Origin: Pontitalea aquivivens
GTDB lineage: Bacteria; Pseudomonadota; Alphaproteobacteria; Rhodobacterales; Rhodobacteraceae
Direction of reading: 5' to 3'
DNA: 64,000 nt
Assembly (NCBI RefSeq): GCF_046507575.1
Contig: NZ_JBKFEY010000001.1
Location: 310,001-374,000, forward strand
Within the stretch, counting starts at the first letter, position 1. Every line of letters begins with the position of its first letter. The notes under the pieces were generated by a model that had not been told where the DNA came from, searched no databases, and saw nothing but the letters and a program-made list of their open reading frames with translations. Shown here piece after piece: positions 42,499 through 49,820 of this stretch. A program made the translations under genes and the position numbers.

Positions 42499-43275
42499 TC
42501 AGGCCGGTGCGGTCGCTGACAGGAACTGGCGCAGGCGTTCGGATTTCGGGGCGCCGAACAGGGTGGCGGGCGGGCCCTGTTCCTCGATCAGGCCCTGATG
42601 CAGGAACACCACCTGATCGGACACATCCGCCGCCAGCCGCATGTCATGGGTCACAAGGATCATCGTGCGATGTTCGCCCGCCAGGTCCTTGATGACGCGG
42701 ACCACCTCTTGCTGCAGCTCGGGGTCCAGCGCCGAGGTGGGTTCGTCGAACAACAGCGCCTTGGGTTCCATGCACAGCGCGCGCGCGATCGCGGCGCGCT
42801 GTTGCTGGCCACCCGACAGCTGCGCGGGCCAGGCATCGGCCTTGTCGCCGATCCCCACCTTGTCCAGCAGCGCGCGTGCGCGCGGTTCCACGGTGGCGGG
42901 CGACTGGCCCAGCACCGTGACCGGCGCCTCCATCACGTTTTGCAGGATGGTCATGTGCGACCACAGGTTGAATTGCTGGAACACCATCGACAGGTTGGTG
43001 CGGATGCGCGTGACCTGGGCGCGGTCGGCGGGGTGGCGGGCCAGGCCGGTGCCGGCCCATTTCACCGCCTCGCCCTCAAACAGAACCTCGCCCGCCTGGC
43101 TGTCCTCCAGCAGGTTGCAGCAGCGCAGCAGCGTCGACTTGCCCGATCCGGACGATCCGATCAGGCTGATCACCTGCCCGCGGCGCGCAGCCACCGAGAC
43201 GCCGCGCAGCACCTCCAGCGGGCCGTAACTCTTGTGCAGATTGCGGATTTCGATGACGGGCGGGCTTTCGGTCAC
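42499..43275 (-). CDS. polar amino acid/amine ABC transporter ATPase (HisP type)
   Basis: A 258-residue ATPase. Walker A is GSSGSGKST (40-48), the signature LSGGQQQR lies near 148, Walker B is LLFDEPTSALD near 165-176 and the H-loop is VTHDM. It is the promoter-proximal gene of the ABC-ligase operon. Genes downstream continue with small gaps through the ligases and oxidase to about 33.8 kb, so import and catabolism are probably expressed together. No regulator gene is adjacent. Confidence 0.93.
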   Translation of the reverse strand: MTESPPVIEIRNLHKSYGPLEVLRGVSVAARRGQVISLIGSSGSGKSTLLRCCNLLEDSQAGEVLFEGEAVKWAGTGLARHPADRAQVTRIRTNLSMVFQQFNLWSHMTILQNVMEAPVTVLGQSPATVEPRARALLDKVGIGDKADAWPAQLSGGQQQRAAIARALCMEPKALLFDEPTSALDPELQQEVVRVIKDLAGEHRTMILVTHDMRLAADVSDQVVFLHQGLIEEQGPPATLFGAPKSERLRQFLSATAPA

Positions 43276-43405
43276 TTGGGCTTCTCTTTGTCCGTTCAGG
43301 TCAGTTGGCGCGATTTTCCGGCGGATTGCAACGCCTGTGTAACGCTTTACGCAGGGGCGCTTCGCAGATTGTCCGGTCAGATTGCCCGATTTGGCAAGCC
43401 GCGCG
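43276..43405 (-). promoter_or_regulatory. promoter region of the ABC/glutamylation operon
   Basis: A 130-bp spacer separates the HisP-type gene from TerB, both on the minus strand. It contains GTAACGCTTTAC (43338-43349), which has GTAA/TTAC half sites. No confident -35/-10 pair is seen. Confidence 0.4.
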
Positions 43406-43849
43406 CTAGCCCAGCCGGGCGGCGACCCGTTGCCGCGCCAGGGCCGAATCGCGGTCGCTGATGCCCAGCAGGCTGCTGACCAGCCGGATCAGCGCATCTT
43501 CGGCCGCGGCGCGCGCGCCATCGGCCAGCGCCACATCCCACAGCGCCTCGATGATGCTGATGCGGTCGTCATGCGCGATCATGGCCTTGATCGCGCGGGT
43601 AAAGCGCACGGTATCGGGGGCCTCGGCCTCGACCTGTTCGGCCTCATGGCGCAGGCGGGTGGCTTCGGGCAGGCTCAGACCGCGGTGGGCGGCCAGAACG
43701 CGGTCGATGCGGATCTGTTCGGCGGCCTCATAGTGGTCATCGGCGCGCGCAAGGCGCACCAGAAGCGCGGCCAGCGCCAGTTCGGCGTCGGGCGCGCTTA
43801 GCGGGTCGGGGGTGGGCGCGCGCAGGCGCCGGAGAAGCGTGCTCAGCAT
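43406..43849 (-). CDS. TerB-family tellurite resistance-like protein
   Basis: A 147-residue all-helical TerB-domain protein. The acidic, metal-binding-like segment LARADDHYEAAEQIRIDRVLA (split at about 33-53) and IAHDDRISIIEALWDVALADG are characteristic. Family members are cytoplasmic and loosely tied to metal or stress responses. It stands alone between the ABC operon and a DUF1330 gene. Confidence 0.82.
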   Translation of the reverse strand: MLSTLLRRLRAPTPDPLSAPDAELALAALLVRLARADDHYEAAEQIRIDRVLAAHRGLSLPEATRLRHEAEQVEAEAPDTVRFTRAIKAMIAHDDRISIIEALWDVALADGARAAAEDALIRLVSSLLGISDRDSALARQRVAARLG

Positions 43850-43880
43850 GCCCCGACTATAGGGCCCCGCGCGGCAGGGG

Positions 43881-43918
43881 CAAGCGGGGGCGGCAAGCGG
43901 GGGCGGCAAGCGGGGTCG
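43881..43918. repeat. 13-bp unit in about three tandem copies
   Basis: CAAGCGGGGGCGG occurs twice perfectly, with a partial third copy ending at the stop codon region of the DUF1330 gene. Confidence 0.85.
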
Positions 43919-43919
43919 A

Positions 43920-44222
43920 TCAGCCCGCCCAGCCCCCGACGATGCACAGATCCGCCAGGCTGACCGGCGCGCGCAGCGCCAGGGCCGCGCGGTATTCGGG
44001 GCTGTCATAACAGGCCCGCGCCGCCGCGACCGAGGGAAATTCGATCACCACCGCGCGCGGGCGCAGGCTGCCCTCGACCACGTCCTGCGGGCCGCCGCGC
44101 ACCAGAAAGCGTCCGCCGTATCTGGCAAAGGCGGCGGCATTGGCCTGGCGATAGGCCTCATAGGCCTGCGGGTCGCTGACCGTGACATGGCCGATCCAGT
44201 AACCCTTCGGGGGGGCGGTCAT
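43920..44222 (-). CDS. DUF1330 domain protein
   Basis: A 100-residue single-domain protein of the ferredoxin-like dimeric alpha-beta barrel fold: GYWIGHVTVSDPQAYEAYRQA, split at 7-27, RFLVRGGPQDVVEG and VVIEFPSVAAARACYDSPEY. Function unknown in the family. GGAG lies 7 bp before ATG 44222; a second ATG sits directly upstream. It is divergent from an ABM-type gene of similar fold, so the pair may be functionally linked. Confidence 0.85.
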   Translation of the reverse strand: MTAPPKGYWIGHVTVSDPQAYEAYRQANAAAFARYGGRFLVRGGPQDVVEGSLRPRAVVIEFPSVAAARACYDSPEYRAALALRAPVSLADLCIVGGWAG

Positions 44223-44336
44223 CATGATGCTCCGTGCTTTTGGGCAAGTGTGGCGCGCCGGGACCGGGGGCGCAAGGCGCCGCAAGGGATGATTTTCCCG
44301 CCCGCCTGTGGCATCCTTGCGGCAGGAGGACCCGCC
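44223..44336. promoter_or_regulatory. divergent promoter region DUF1330/ABM
   Basis: A 114-bp spacer serves both directions. No clear operator is recognised. Confidence 0.4.
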
Positions 44337-44654
44337 ATGCCCCAGATTACCCCCGATTTCAGCGGCCAGACCGTGATCTGCACCTTCGAGATGACCCCCG
44401 CCACCGCCGCCGACCTGATCGAGGCGCTGCAGGATGCCTATGAACACTGCATTCGCCATCAGCCCGGGTTCATCGGCGCGGGCCTGCACATGAACGACGC
44501 CCAGACCCGCATCGCCACCTATTCCAAGTGGCGCGGGCGCGAGGATTACAAGGCCATGCTGCGCACCCCCGAAATGCGCGAACGCAACCGCCACATCGCC
44601 ACGCTCTGCCGCGGCTTTGAGCCGGTGATGTATGAGGTGACGGCCGCCTATTGA
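44337..44654 (+). CDS. antibiotic biosynthesis monooxygenase (ABM)-family protein
   Basis: A 105-residue ABM-fold protein. Visible features are VICTFEMTPATAADLIEALQ (13-32) and HCIRHQPGFIGAGLHMN, a strand-helix pattern of the dimeric alpha-beta barrel. ABM proteins act in heme degradation, quinone oxidation or quorum-linked chemistry, and no substrate can be named here. AGGAGGA lies 8 bp before the start. It ends next to a large intergenic inverted repeat. Confidence 0.82.
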   Translation: MPQITPDFSGQTVICTFEMTPATAADLIEALQDAYEHCIRHQPGFIGAGLHMNDAQTRIATYSKWRGREDYKAMLRTPEMRERNRHIATLCRGFEPVMYEVTAAY

Positions 44655-44670
44655 CACGCCCGGGGCCGGG

Positions 44671-44747
44671 GGCGGGGTCTTTCATTGCGCCGTCATCCGG
44701 GGGCCGCTGGCGCAATGAAAGACCCCGCCAGCGGGGCTGGCGGGGTC
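44671..44747. terminator. large convergent terminator with two mutually exclusive stems
   Basis: A 21-bp arm (44671-44691) is a perfect inverted match to 44709-44729, with a 17-nt loop. The same right arm can instead pair with 44736-44747 to form a perfect 12-bp stem GACCCCGCCAGC with a GGG loop. The second form is followed in the minus direction by TTTCATT, serving YccA. The first has a T-rich arm within it. It sits between the convergent ABM and YccA genes. Confidence 0.8.
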
Positions 44748-44793
44748 AAGGGTCACTGCAGGTTCCGGCCAGCCGTGGTCTGGCCGGGCCGGA

Positions 44794-45513
44794 TCATTCG
44801 CGGTTGCCCAGGAATTGCAGCAGGAACATGAACATGTTCAGGAAATCCAGGTACAGCTGCAGCGCGCCCATGATGGCCGCCTTGCCCAGGAAATCCGCAT
44901 CCGTCTGCGCCAGTTGCAGATAGGTGTTCTTGATGTTCTGCGTGTCATAGGCGGTCAGGCCGGCAAAGATCAGCACGCCGATCACCGAAATCGCGAAGGC
45001 CATCGCCGAAGAGGCGAGGAAGATGTTCACGATCGAGGCCACGATCAGGCCGATCAGACCCATCATCAGGAAGGTGCCCATGCCCGACAGGTCGCGCTTG
45101 GTCGTGTAGCCATAAAGCGACAGCCCCGCGAAGGCGATCGCGGTCACCAGGAAGGTCTGCGCGATCGACACGCCGGTATAGGCGGCGAAGATGAAGCTGA
45201 TCGACAGCCCCATCAGCGCGGCATAGCCAAAGAACACCAGCTGCGCGGTGGCCGCCGACATCCGGTGCAGCATCGCGGAAAAGGCGAAGACCACGGCGAG
45301 GGGGGCGAACATCACCACCCATTTCAGCCCCGATCCCCAGATCGCGGCCAGAAGCTGGTCGTTGGTGCCCACGAACCAGGCCACGGCGCCGGTCACCAGC
45401 ATGCCGATGGACATCAGCCCATAGACCTTGTTCATGTGCGCGCGCAAACCCTCATCGATCAGGGCGGCACGGGCGCCGGCCTGGCTGGCGCGCAAAGTGT
45501 TGTAGTCAGCCAT
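44794..45513 (-). CDS. Bax inhibitor-1/YccA-family membrane protein
   Basis: A 239-residue inner-membrane protein with seven helices, beginning MADYNTLRASQAG. The BI-1 signature region is GYAALMGLSISFIFAAYTGVSI (split), and the end DTQNIKNTYLQLAQTD, then FLDFLNMFMFLLQFLG-like sequence, is typical. Members inhibit FtsH protease (YccA) or act as pH-gated calcium channels. Monocistronic, ending at the paired terminator. Confidence 0.92.
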   Translation of the reverse strand: MADYNTLRASQAGARAALIDEGLRAHMNKVYGLMSIGMLVTGAVAWFVGTNDQLLAAIWGSGLKWVVMFAPLAVVFAFSAMLHRMSAATAQLVFFGYAALMGLSISFIFAAYTGVSIAQTFLVTAIAFAGLSLYGYTTKRDLSGMGTFLMMGLIGLIVASIVNIFLASSAMAFAISVIGVLIFAGLTAYDTQNIKNTYLQLAQTDADFLGKAAIMGALQLYLDFLNMFMFLLQFLGNRE

Positions 45514-45596
45514 CAAAGCCTCCAGTTGAACGTCTCCCCTGCGGCGGACAGGCCGCCACACGTCACCGCTTCATATTGGGGGCTTGTCACCGGATT

Positions 45597-46613
45597 TCAA
45601 GCGTTTCCGGTCCGGTTTCCCGCGGTTTGCCCCGCCGCATCGGCCCCGGCTCCTGCAATCGTGACCACGACCTTTCCGGTGGACCGGCGGCTGCGCACCA
45701 GTTCCAGCGCCTCGGCCACGCGCCCAAGCGGCATCGTCGCGCTGACATGGGGGCGCAGTCCGCCTTCGGCATACCAGCGAAACAGCGTTTCCATCGACTG
45801 GCGCAGCACGGCGGGGTCCAGTTTCAGATAGCCGCCCCAATACAGCCCATGCACCGTGATGTTCTTGACCAGCAGGTGATTCAGCGGAAGCTCGGGCACG
45901 CTGCCCGAGGCAAAGCCGATCACCAGAAACCGCCCGCCCGGGCGCAGCGCGCGCGCCGCTGCCGTGCCCGCCGCCCCGCCGATCGCGTCATAGACGACAT
46001 CCGCCCCCCCCAGCGCCCGCAGGGCCGCGCGCAGATCGGGGGTGTCGCTGTCCAGCACCTCATCCGCCCCGGCCGCGCGGGCCACCGCCAGCTTGTCGGC
46101 GCCGCGCGCGCAGGCGATCACGCGCGCGCCCATCCGCTTGCCGATTTCCACTGCGGTCAGCCCGACCCCGCCCGCGGCGCCCAGCACCACCAACGTTTCG
46201 CCCGGGCGCAGCCCCGCGCGGTGATCCAGCGCCAGATGCGAGGTGCCATAGGCGATCTGAAAGGCGGCGGCATCGACAAAGCCCATGTCCCGGGGCAGGG
46301 GGGTGCAGCGCCCGGCAGGGAAATTCCCCGCCTCGGCCAGACCGCCCTGACCGGCGAATACCGCCACGCGGGTGCCCGGGGGCGGCGCGGCGACGCCCGG
46401 CCCGCAGGATTCAACGGTGCCGGCAAGTTCCATCCCCATCACGAAGGGGGCGGCGGGCGTATCCTGATAGCGGCCCTCGATCATCAGCAGATCGGCAAAG
46501 TTCAGCCCGCAGGCCGCGATCCGCACGCGCACCTCGCCCGGGCCGGGGGCGGGCAGGTCGATCCGGGTCAGTTCCGGCGGCTGCCCGGCGGCGGCGATCT
46601 GATAGGCGCGCAT
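45597..46613 (-). CDS. NADPH:quinone oxidoreductase (zinc-free MDR family)
   Basis: A 338-residue quinone-reductase-type member of the medium-chain dehydrogenase superfamily. The Rossmann motif is VLGAAGGVGLTAVEIGKRMGA, split at about 147-167, and CGLNFADLLMIEGRY lies near residue 35. The lack of zinc-binding cysteines fits the QOR/enoyl reductase subgroup. CAGGAGGCAACGAC precedes the start. It reduces quinones or enones; specificity is unknown. Confidence 0.88.
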   Translation of the reverse strand: MRAYQIAAAGQPPELTRIDLPAPGPGEVRVRIAACGLNFADLLMIEGRYQDTPAAPFVMGMELAGTVESCGPGVAAPPPGTRVAVFAGQGGLAEAGNFPAGRCTPLPRDMGFVDAAAFQIAYGTSHLALDHRAGLRPGETLVVLGAAGGVGLTAVEIGKRMGARVIACARGADKLAVARAAGADEVLDSDTPDLRAALRALGGADVVYDAIGGAAGTAAARALRPGGRFLVIGFASGSVPELPLNHLLVKNITVHGLYWGGYLKLDPAVLRQSMETLFRWYAEGGLRPHVSATMPLGRVAEALELVRSRRSTGKVVVTIAGAGADAAGQTAGNRTGNA

Positions 46614-46992
46614 GTCGTTGCCTCCTGTTGCGGCGGGTGGCGCCTGCGGCGCCGGTCCCCTGGCGGTCCTTCGGCGCGACAATAGCCGCAGCGCAGCAAC
46701 CCCGCCAGAGGCCGCGCGCGGGCCAGACCCGGCGACCTGCGGTATTCCTGCGGTATTGTTGCGGTGCGCCGATGCAACCGTTGCCGGATGTGAAACACGC
46801 ACAGGGTGATTCTGTCCTTTCGCAGACGCCCGGACGCTGTTTTCTGCGGAGCAGGTATGAAAAACCTTACCTCCGACTGCGGCAAAAGGATGGGGCGCCC
46901 TGTATTTTTGGACAGGTTGGTCAGATTTTACGGGCCTGCGGCCACGATCACATGGTATTTCTTGGGCGAAAACCGTGCCTTGGGAGTAACGA
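46614..46992. other. 379-bp divergent spacer between quinone reductase and XRE regulator genes
   Basis: No gene is supported. Direct repeats of TGCGGTATT (46739 and 46749) with a partial third (46760) stand out, and an AT-richer tract runs 46840-46990. It must carry promoters for both genes. The repeats could be binding sites for the adjacent XRE protein, which is a guess. Confidence 0.45.
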
Positions 46993-47355
46993 ATGAAACA
47001 CCCCGTTGACGTACATGTCGGCAAGCGTATCCGACACCGCCGCTGGATGATCGGCATGACCCAGCAGCAACTGGCAGACAAGGTCGGCATCAAGTTCCAG
47101 CAGATCCAGAAATACGAAACCGGGATGAACCGGGTCTCGGCATCGCGTCTTTGGGACATTGCCGATGCGCTGGAAGTCCAGATTTCGTTCTTCTTCGAAG
47201 GTCTGGCCGATCCGGTCGGGGCGTCGTCCGAAGTGTCGGGCGACATCCTGGCCGACAAGGAGGCGCTGGCGCTGGTGCGGTCCTACTATGCCATCCCCGA
47301 GGCGCAGCGCCGGCGGCTGTTCGAACTGGCCAAGGTGCTCTCGGACGCGGCCTGA
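46993..47355 (+). CDS. XRE-family transcriptional regulator
   Basis: A 120-residue protein with a central helix-turn-helix (residues 9-64: IRHRRWMIGMTQQQLADKVG, then IKFQQIQKYETGMNRVSASRLWDIADAL) and a short helical tail. This is the compact XRE regulator conserved across alphaproteobacteria; targets unknown here. GGGAGTAACG precedes the ATG and a strong terminator follows 46 bp past the stop. Confidence 0.9.
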   Translation: MKHPVDVHVGKRIRHRRWMIGMTQQQLADKVGIKFQQIQKYETGMNRVSASRLWDIADALEVQISFFFEGLADPVGASSEVSGDILADKEALALVRSYYAIPEAQRRRLFELAKVLSDAA

Positions 47356-47401
47356 TCGCCGCCCGGCCAGGTCCCGGCTGCAACCGGGCTTGACCCATGA
47401 C

Positions 47402-47434
47402 GGGGGGGCGGATACCGCTCCCCCCATCGTTTTT
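47402..47434 (+). terminator. terminator of the XRE regulator gene
   Basis: GGGGGGGCGG (47402-47411) pairs with CCGCTCCCCCC (47415-47425) around an ATA loop, followed by ATCGTTTTT. Confidence 0.85.
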
Positions 47435-47446
47435 CCGGAGCCCGCG

Positions 47447-48256
47447 ATGCCCCCTGCCGATCCCCTCACGCCGGCCGAACAGGCCGAACTGCGCGCCGTC
47501 GCCCACGCGCTGGCCGATGCCGCCCGTGTCGAGACGCTGCGCCATTTTCGCAGCGATGGGCTGACCGCGGACACCAAGGAAACCACCCGCTTCGATCCCG
47601 TCACCGTGGCTGACCGCGCCGCCGAGGCCGCAATGCGCGCAATCCTGGCCGAACGCCGCCCCCAGGATGCGATCCTGGGCGAGGAATTCGGCACCACCCA
47701 GGGCCGCAGCGGACTGACCTGGGTGCTGGACCCGATCGACGGCACACGCGGCTATCTGTCCGGCACGCCGACCTGGGGCGTGCTGATCGCGCTCTCGGAT
47801 GCGCGCGGGCCGCTGCTGGGCGTGATTGACCAGCCCTATATCGGCGAACGTTTCACCGGCGGCTTCGGCCTGGCGCAGGTGGACGGGCCCATGGGCCACA
47901 AGCCCCTGACGGCCCGCGGCCCGCGGCCGCTGGCCGAGGCCATCCTGTTCACGACCTTCCCCGAAATCGGCACGCCCGGGGAAGCCGCCGCCTTCCAGCG
48001 CCTGTCGAAACAGGTCAAGCTGACCCGCTACGGCACCGATTGCTACGCCTATGCCCTGGTCGCCGCAGGCCAGATCGATCTGGTCGTCGAAGCCGGTCTG
48101 CAGGCTTATGACGTCCAGGCACCGATCGCGGTGATCGAGGCGGCGGGCGGTGTCGTCACCGACTGGCAGGGCCGCCCCGCCCATCACGGCGGGCGTATCC
48201 TGGCCGCGGCCAATGCCGAAATCCACGCCGCGGCGCTGGATCTGCTGCGGGGCTGA
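47447..48256 (+). CDS. inositol monophosphatase-family phosphatase, histidinol-phosphatase (HisN) type
   Basis: A 269-residue magnesium-dependent phosphatase. Metal ligands are seen in GEEFGTT and WVLDPIDGTRGY (about residues 76-104). The GEEFG and IDGTRGY variants (instead of GEES and IDGTKNF) fit HisN-like enzymes that hydrolyse histidinol phosphate. The C-terminal DVQAPIAVIEAAGGVVTDWQG is standard. CCGGAGCCCGCG precedes the ATG. Inositol phosphatase activity is the alternative. Confidence 0.85.
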   Translation: MPPADPLTPAEQAELRAVAHALADAARVETLRHFRSDGLTADTKETTRFDPVTVADRAAEAAMRAILAERRPQDAILGEEFGTTQGRSGLTWVLDPIDGTRGYLSGTPTWGVLIALSDARGPLLGVIDQPYIGERFTGGFGLAQVDGPMGHKPLTARGPRPLAEAILFTTFPEIGTPGEAAAFQRLSKQVKLTRYGTDCYAYALVAAGQIDLVVEAGLQAYDVQAPIAVIEAAGGVVTDWQGRPAHHGGRILAAANAEIHAAALDLLRG

Positions 48257-48315
48257 AGGGGGCTCTGCCCCCGTCGCCTGCGGCGCCCCCCCGGAGTATT
48301 TCGGCCAAGAAGAAG
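48257..48315 (+). repeat. dispersed two-part element, copy 3
   Basis: The hairpin GGGGGCTCTGCCCCC is followed by a GCCTGCGGC palindrome and the core CCCCGGAGTATTTCGGCC ending AAGAAGAAG. It begins at the HisN-like gene stop. Confidence 0.8.
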
Positions 48316-48320
48316 CAGCG

Positions 48321-48380
48321 TTCCTTCATCTTGCCCGAAATACCTTCGGGGGGTGCGGGGGGCAGACAGCCCCCCGCTTC
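48321..48380 (-). repeat. dispersed two-part element, copy 4 (inverted)
   Basis: Read on the minus strand: hairpin GGGGGGCTGTCTGCCCCCC, then core CCCCCCGAAGGTATTTCGGG ending CAAGATGAAGG. It is placed tail-to-tail with copy 3, and together they form a bidirectional transcription barrier between convergent genes. Confidence 0.8.
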
Positions 48381-48390
48381 ACGAGGGCCA

Positions 48391-49677
48391 TCAGATCAGC
48401 TGCCGGCCATTGGCCCAGACGGCAGCCACGGCGCGGTCATCGCCCATCATGATGGTGGGGAACAGTTCTTCCCAGAAATCCCCGGCCCGTCCGGCACGCT
48501 GCGCGATGGCGGGGGTCGAGGCCAGGTCGATCACCACCAGATCCGCCTCCATCCCCGGGGCGATATTGCCCACATGTTCTTCGATGCGCAGGCTGCGGGC
48601 CGCGCCTTGCGTGGCCAGCCACCACAGTTGCGCAGGGTGCAGCGCGGTGTGGCGCAGCTGTGCGACTTCATAGGCGGCGGCCATGGTGCGCAGCATGGAA
48701 AAGCTTGACCCGCCCCCGGTGTCGGTGGCCAGTCCGATGCGCTGGCCCTGGGACATCAGCCCGGCCATGTCGAACAGCCCCGATCCGATGAAGGTGTTCG
48801 AGGTGGGGCAATGCACCAGCGCCGCGCCCACCTCGGCCAGGCGCGCGCGTTCGCGCGGCTCCAGGTGGATCGCGTGGCCGAAGACCGCGCGTGGGCCCAG
48901 CAGGCCGTGGCGTTCATAGATGTCCAGATAATCGCGGGCCTTTGGGTAAAGCCCCTTGACCCAGGCGATTTCATCGATCTGTTCGCTCAGATGGGTTTGC
49001 ATCAGGCAATCGGGATGCGCAGCCCAGAGCGCCCCCAGCGCCTCAAGCTGCGCCTCGGTCGAGGTGGGCGCGAAGCGCGGCGTGATGACATAGGACAGCC
49101 GGTCGACCCCGTGCCAGCGATCCAGCAGGCGCTTGCTGTCGTCATGTGCCGTCTGGGCGGTGTCGCGCAGAAAGGGGGGGGCGGTGTCGCGGTCCATGCA
49201 GGTCTTGCCCGCCAGCGCGCGCACCCCCCGCGCCCGGGCCTGGGCGAAGAAGGCCTCGACGCTGGCGGGGTGGATCGTGCAATAGCTGCACATCGTCGTC
49301 GTGCCATGCGCAAGCGCCAGGTCGAAATAGCGCGCGGCGACCCCGGCGGCATGGTCGGGATCGGCAAAACGCGCCTCTTCGGGGAAGGTATAGCTGTTCA
49401 GCCAGTCGATCAGCCGCTTGCCCCAGCTGGCGATGATCCCGGTCTGGGGATAGTGGACATGGGCGTCGATGAACCCTGCCGAGATCAGCTTGCGGCCGTG
49501 GTCGTGCACCCGGGCGCCGGGATGGGCGGCGCGCAAGCGATCGGCCTCGCCCAGTGCCGCGATCCGCCCGCCCTCGATCAGGACGGCGCCATGTGACAGG
49601 TGACGTGCCGCCCCGGGGCCTTTGGCGAAGGGGTCGCCCGCATAGCTGATCACCTGACCCAGAAGCAGTTCCGCCAT
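48391..49677 (-). CDS. guaD: guanine deaminase
   Basis: A 428-residue metal-dependent amidohydrolase converting guanine to xanthine. Zinc ligands are in GFIDAHVHYPQTG (HVH), QTHLSEQ, HAIHLEP and the LATDTGGG aspartate. The FPEEARFADPDHA and MCSYCTIHPAS stretches are guanine-deaminase-like rather than chlorohydrolase-like. Of two adjacent ATGs, the second is better spaced from AAGGA. It is divergent from mgtE. Confidence 0.9.
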   Translation of the reverse strand: MAELLLGQVISYAGDPFAKGPGAARHLSHGAVLIEGGRIAALGEADRLRAAHPGARVHDHGRKLISAGFIDAHVHYPQTGIIASWGKRLIDWLNSYTFPEEARFADPDHAAGVAARYFDLALAHGTTTMCSYCTIHPASVEAFFAQARARGVRALAGKTCMDRDTAPPFLRDTAQTAHDDSKRLLDRWHGVDRLSYVITPRFAPTSTEAQLEALGALWAAHPDCLMQTHLSEQIDEIAWVKGLYPKARDYLDIYERHGLLGPRAVFGHAIHLEPRERARLAEVGAALVHCPTSNTFIGSGLFDMAGLMSQGQRIGLATDTGGGSSFSMLRTMAAAYEVAQLRHTALHPAQLWWLATQGAARSLRIEEHVGNIAPGMEADLVVIDLASTPAIAQRAGRAGDFWEELFPTIMMGDDRAVAAVWANGRQLI

Positions 49678-49820
49678 CATCCGTCCTTTCCGTTTTGCCC
49701 CATGCTAGGCCCGCCGCGGGCCAAGGTAAATTCCCTGCGGCCCCTGCCGAACATCCCCTTTGCCCCCTGTATTCCGGCCCGGTTCGCCGCTATGGTGCGC
49801 GCGACAACGACGGGGGTATC

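Noticed and set aside
43380..43400. Sigma-54 type promoter (TTGGCAAG) near the TerB gene end
   Set aside because: It points into TerB from its 3' side on the wrong strand for the ABC operon and lacks a proper -12 GC element.
46628..47009. Short plus-strand frames before the XRE gene
   Set aside because: No ribosome site, no hydrophobic or domain pattern, and they overlap the start of the XRE gene in another frame.
49681..49820. Magnesium-sensing leader upstream of mgtE
   Set aside because: The 140-bp spacer is shared with guaD and lacks an M-box-like multi-stem structure or conserved segments.
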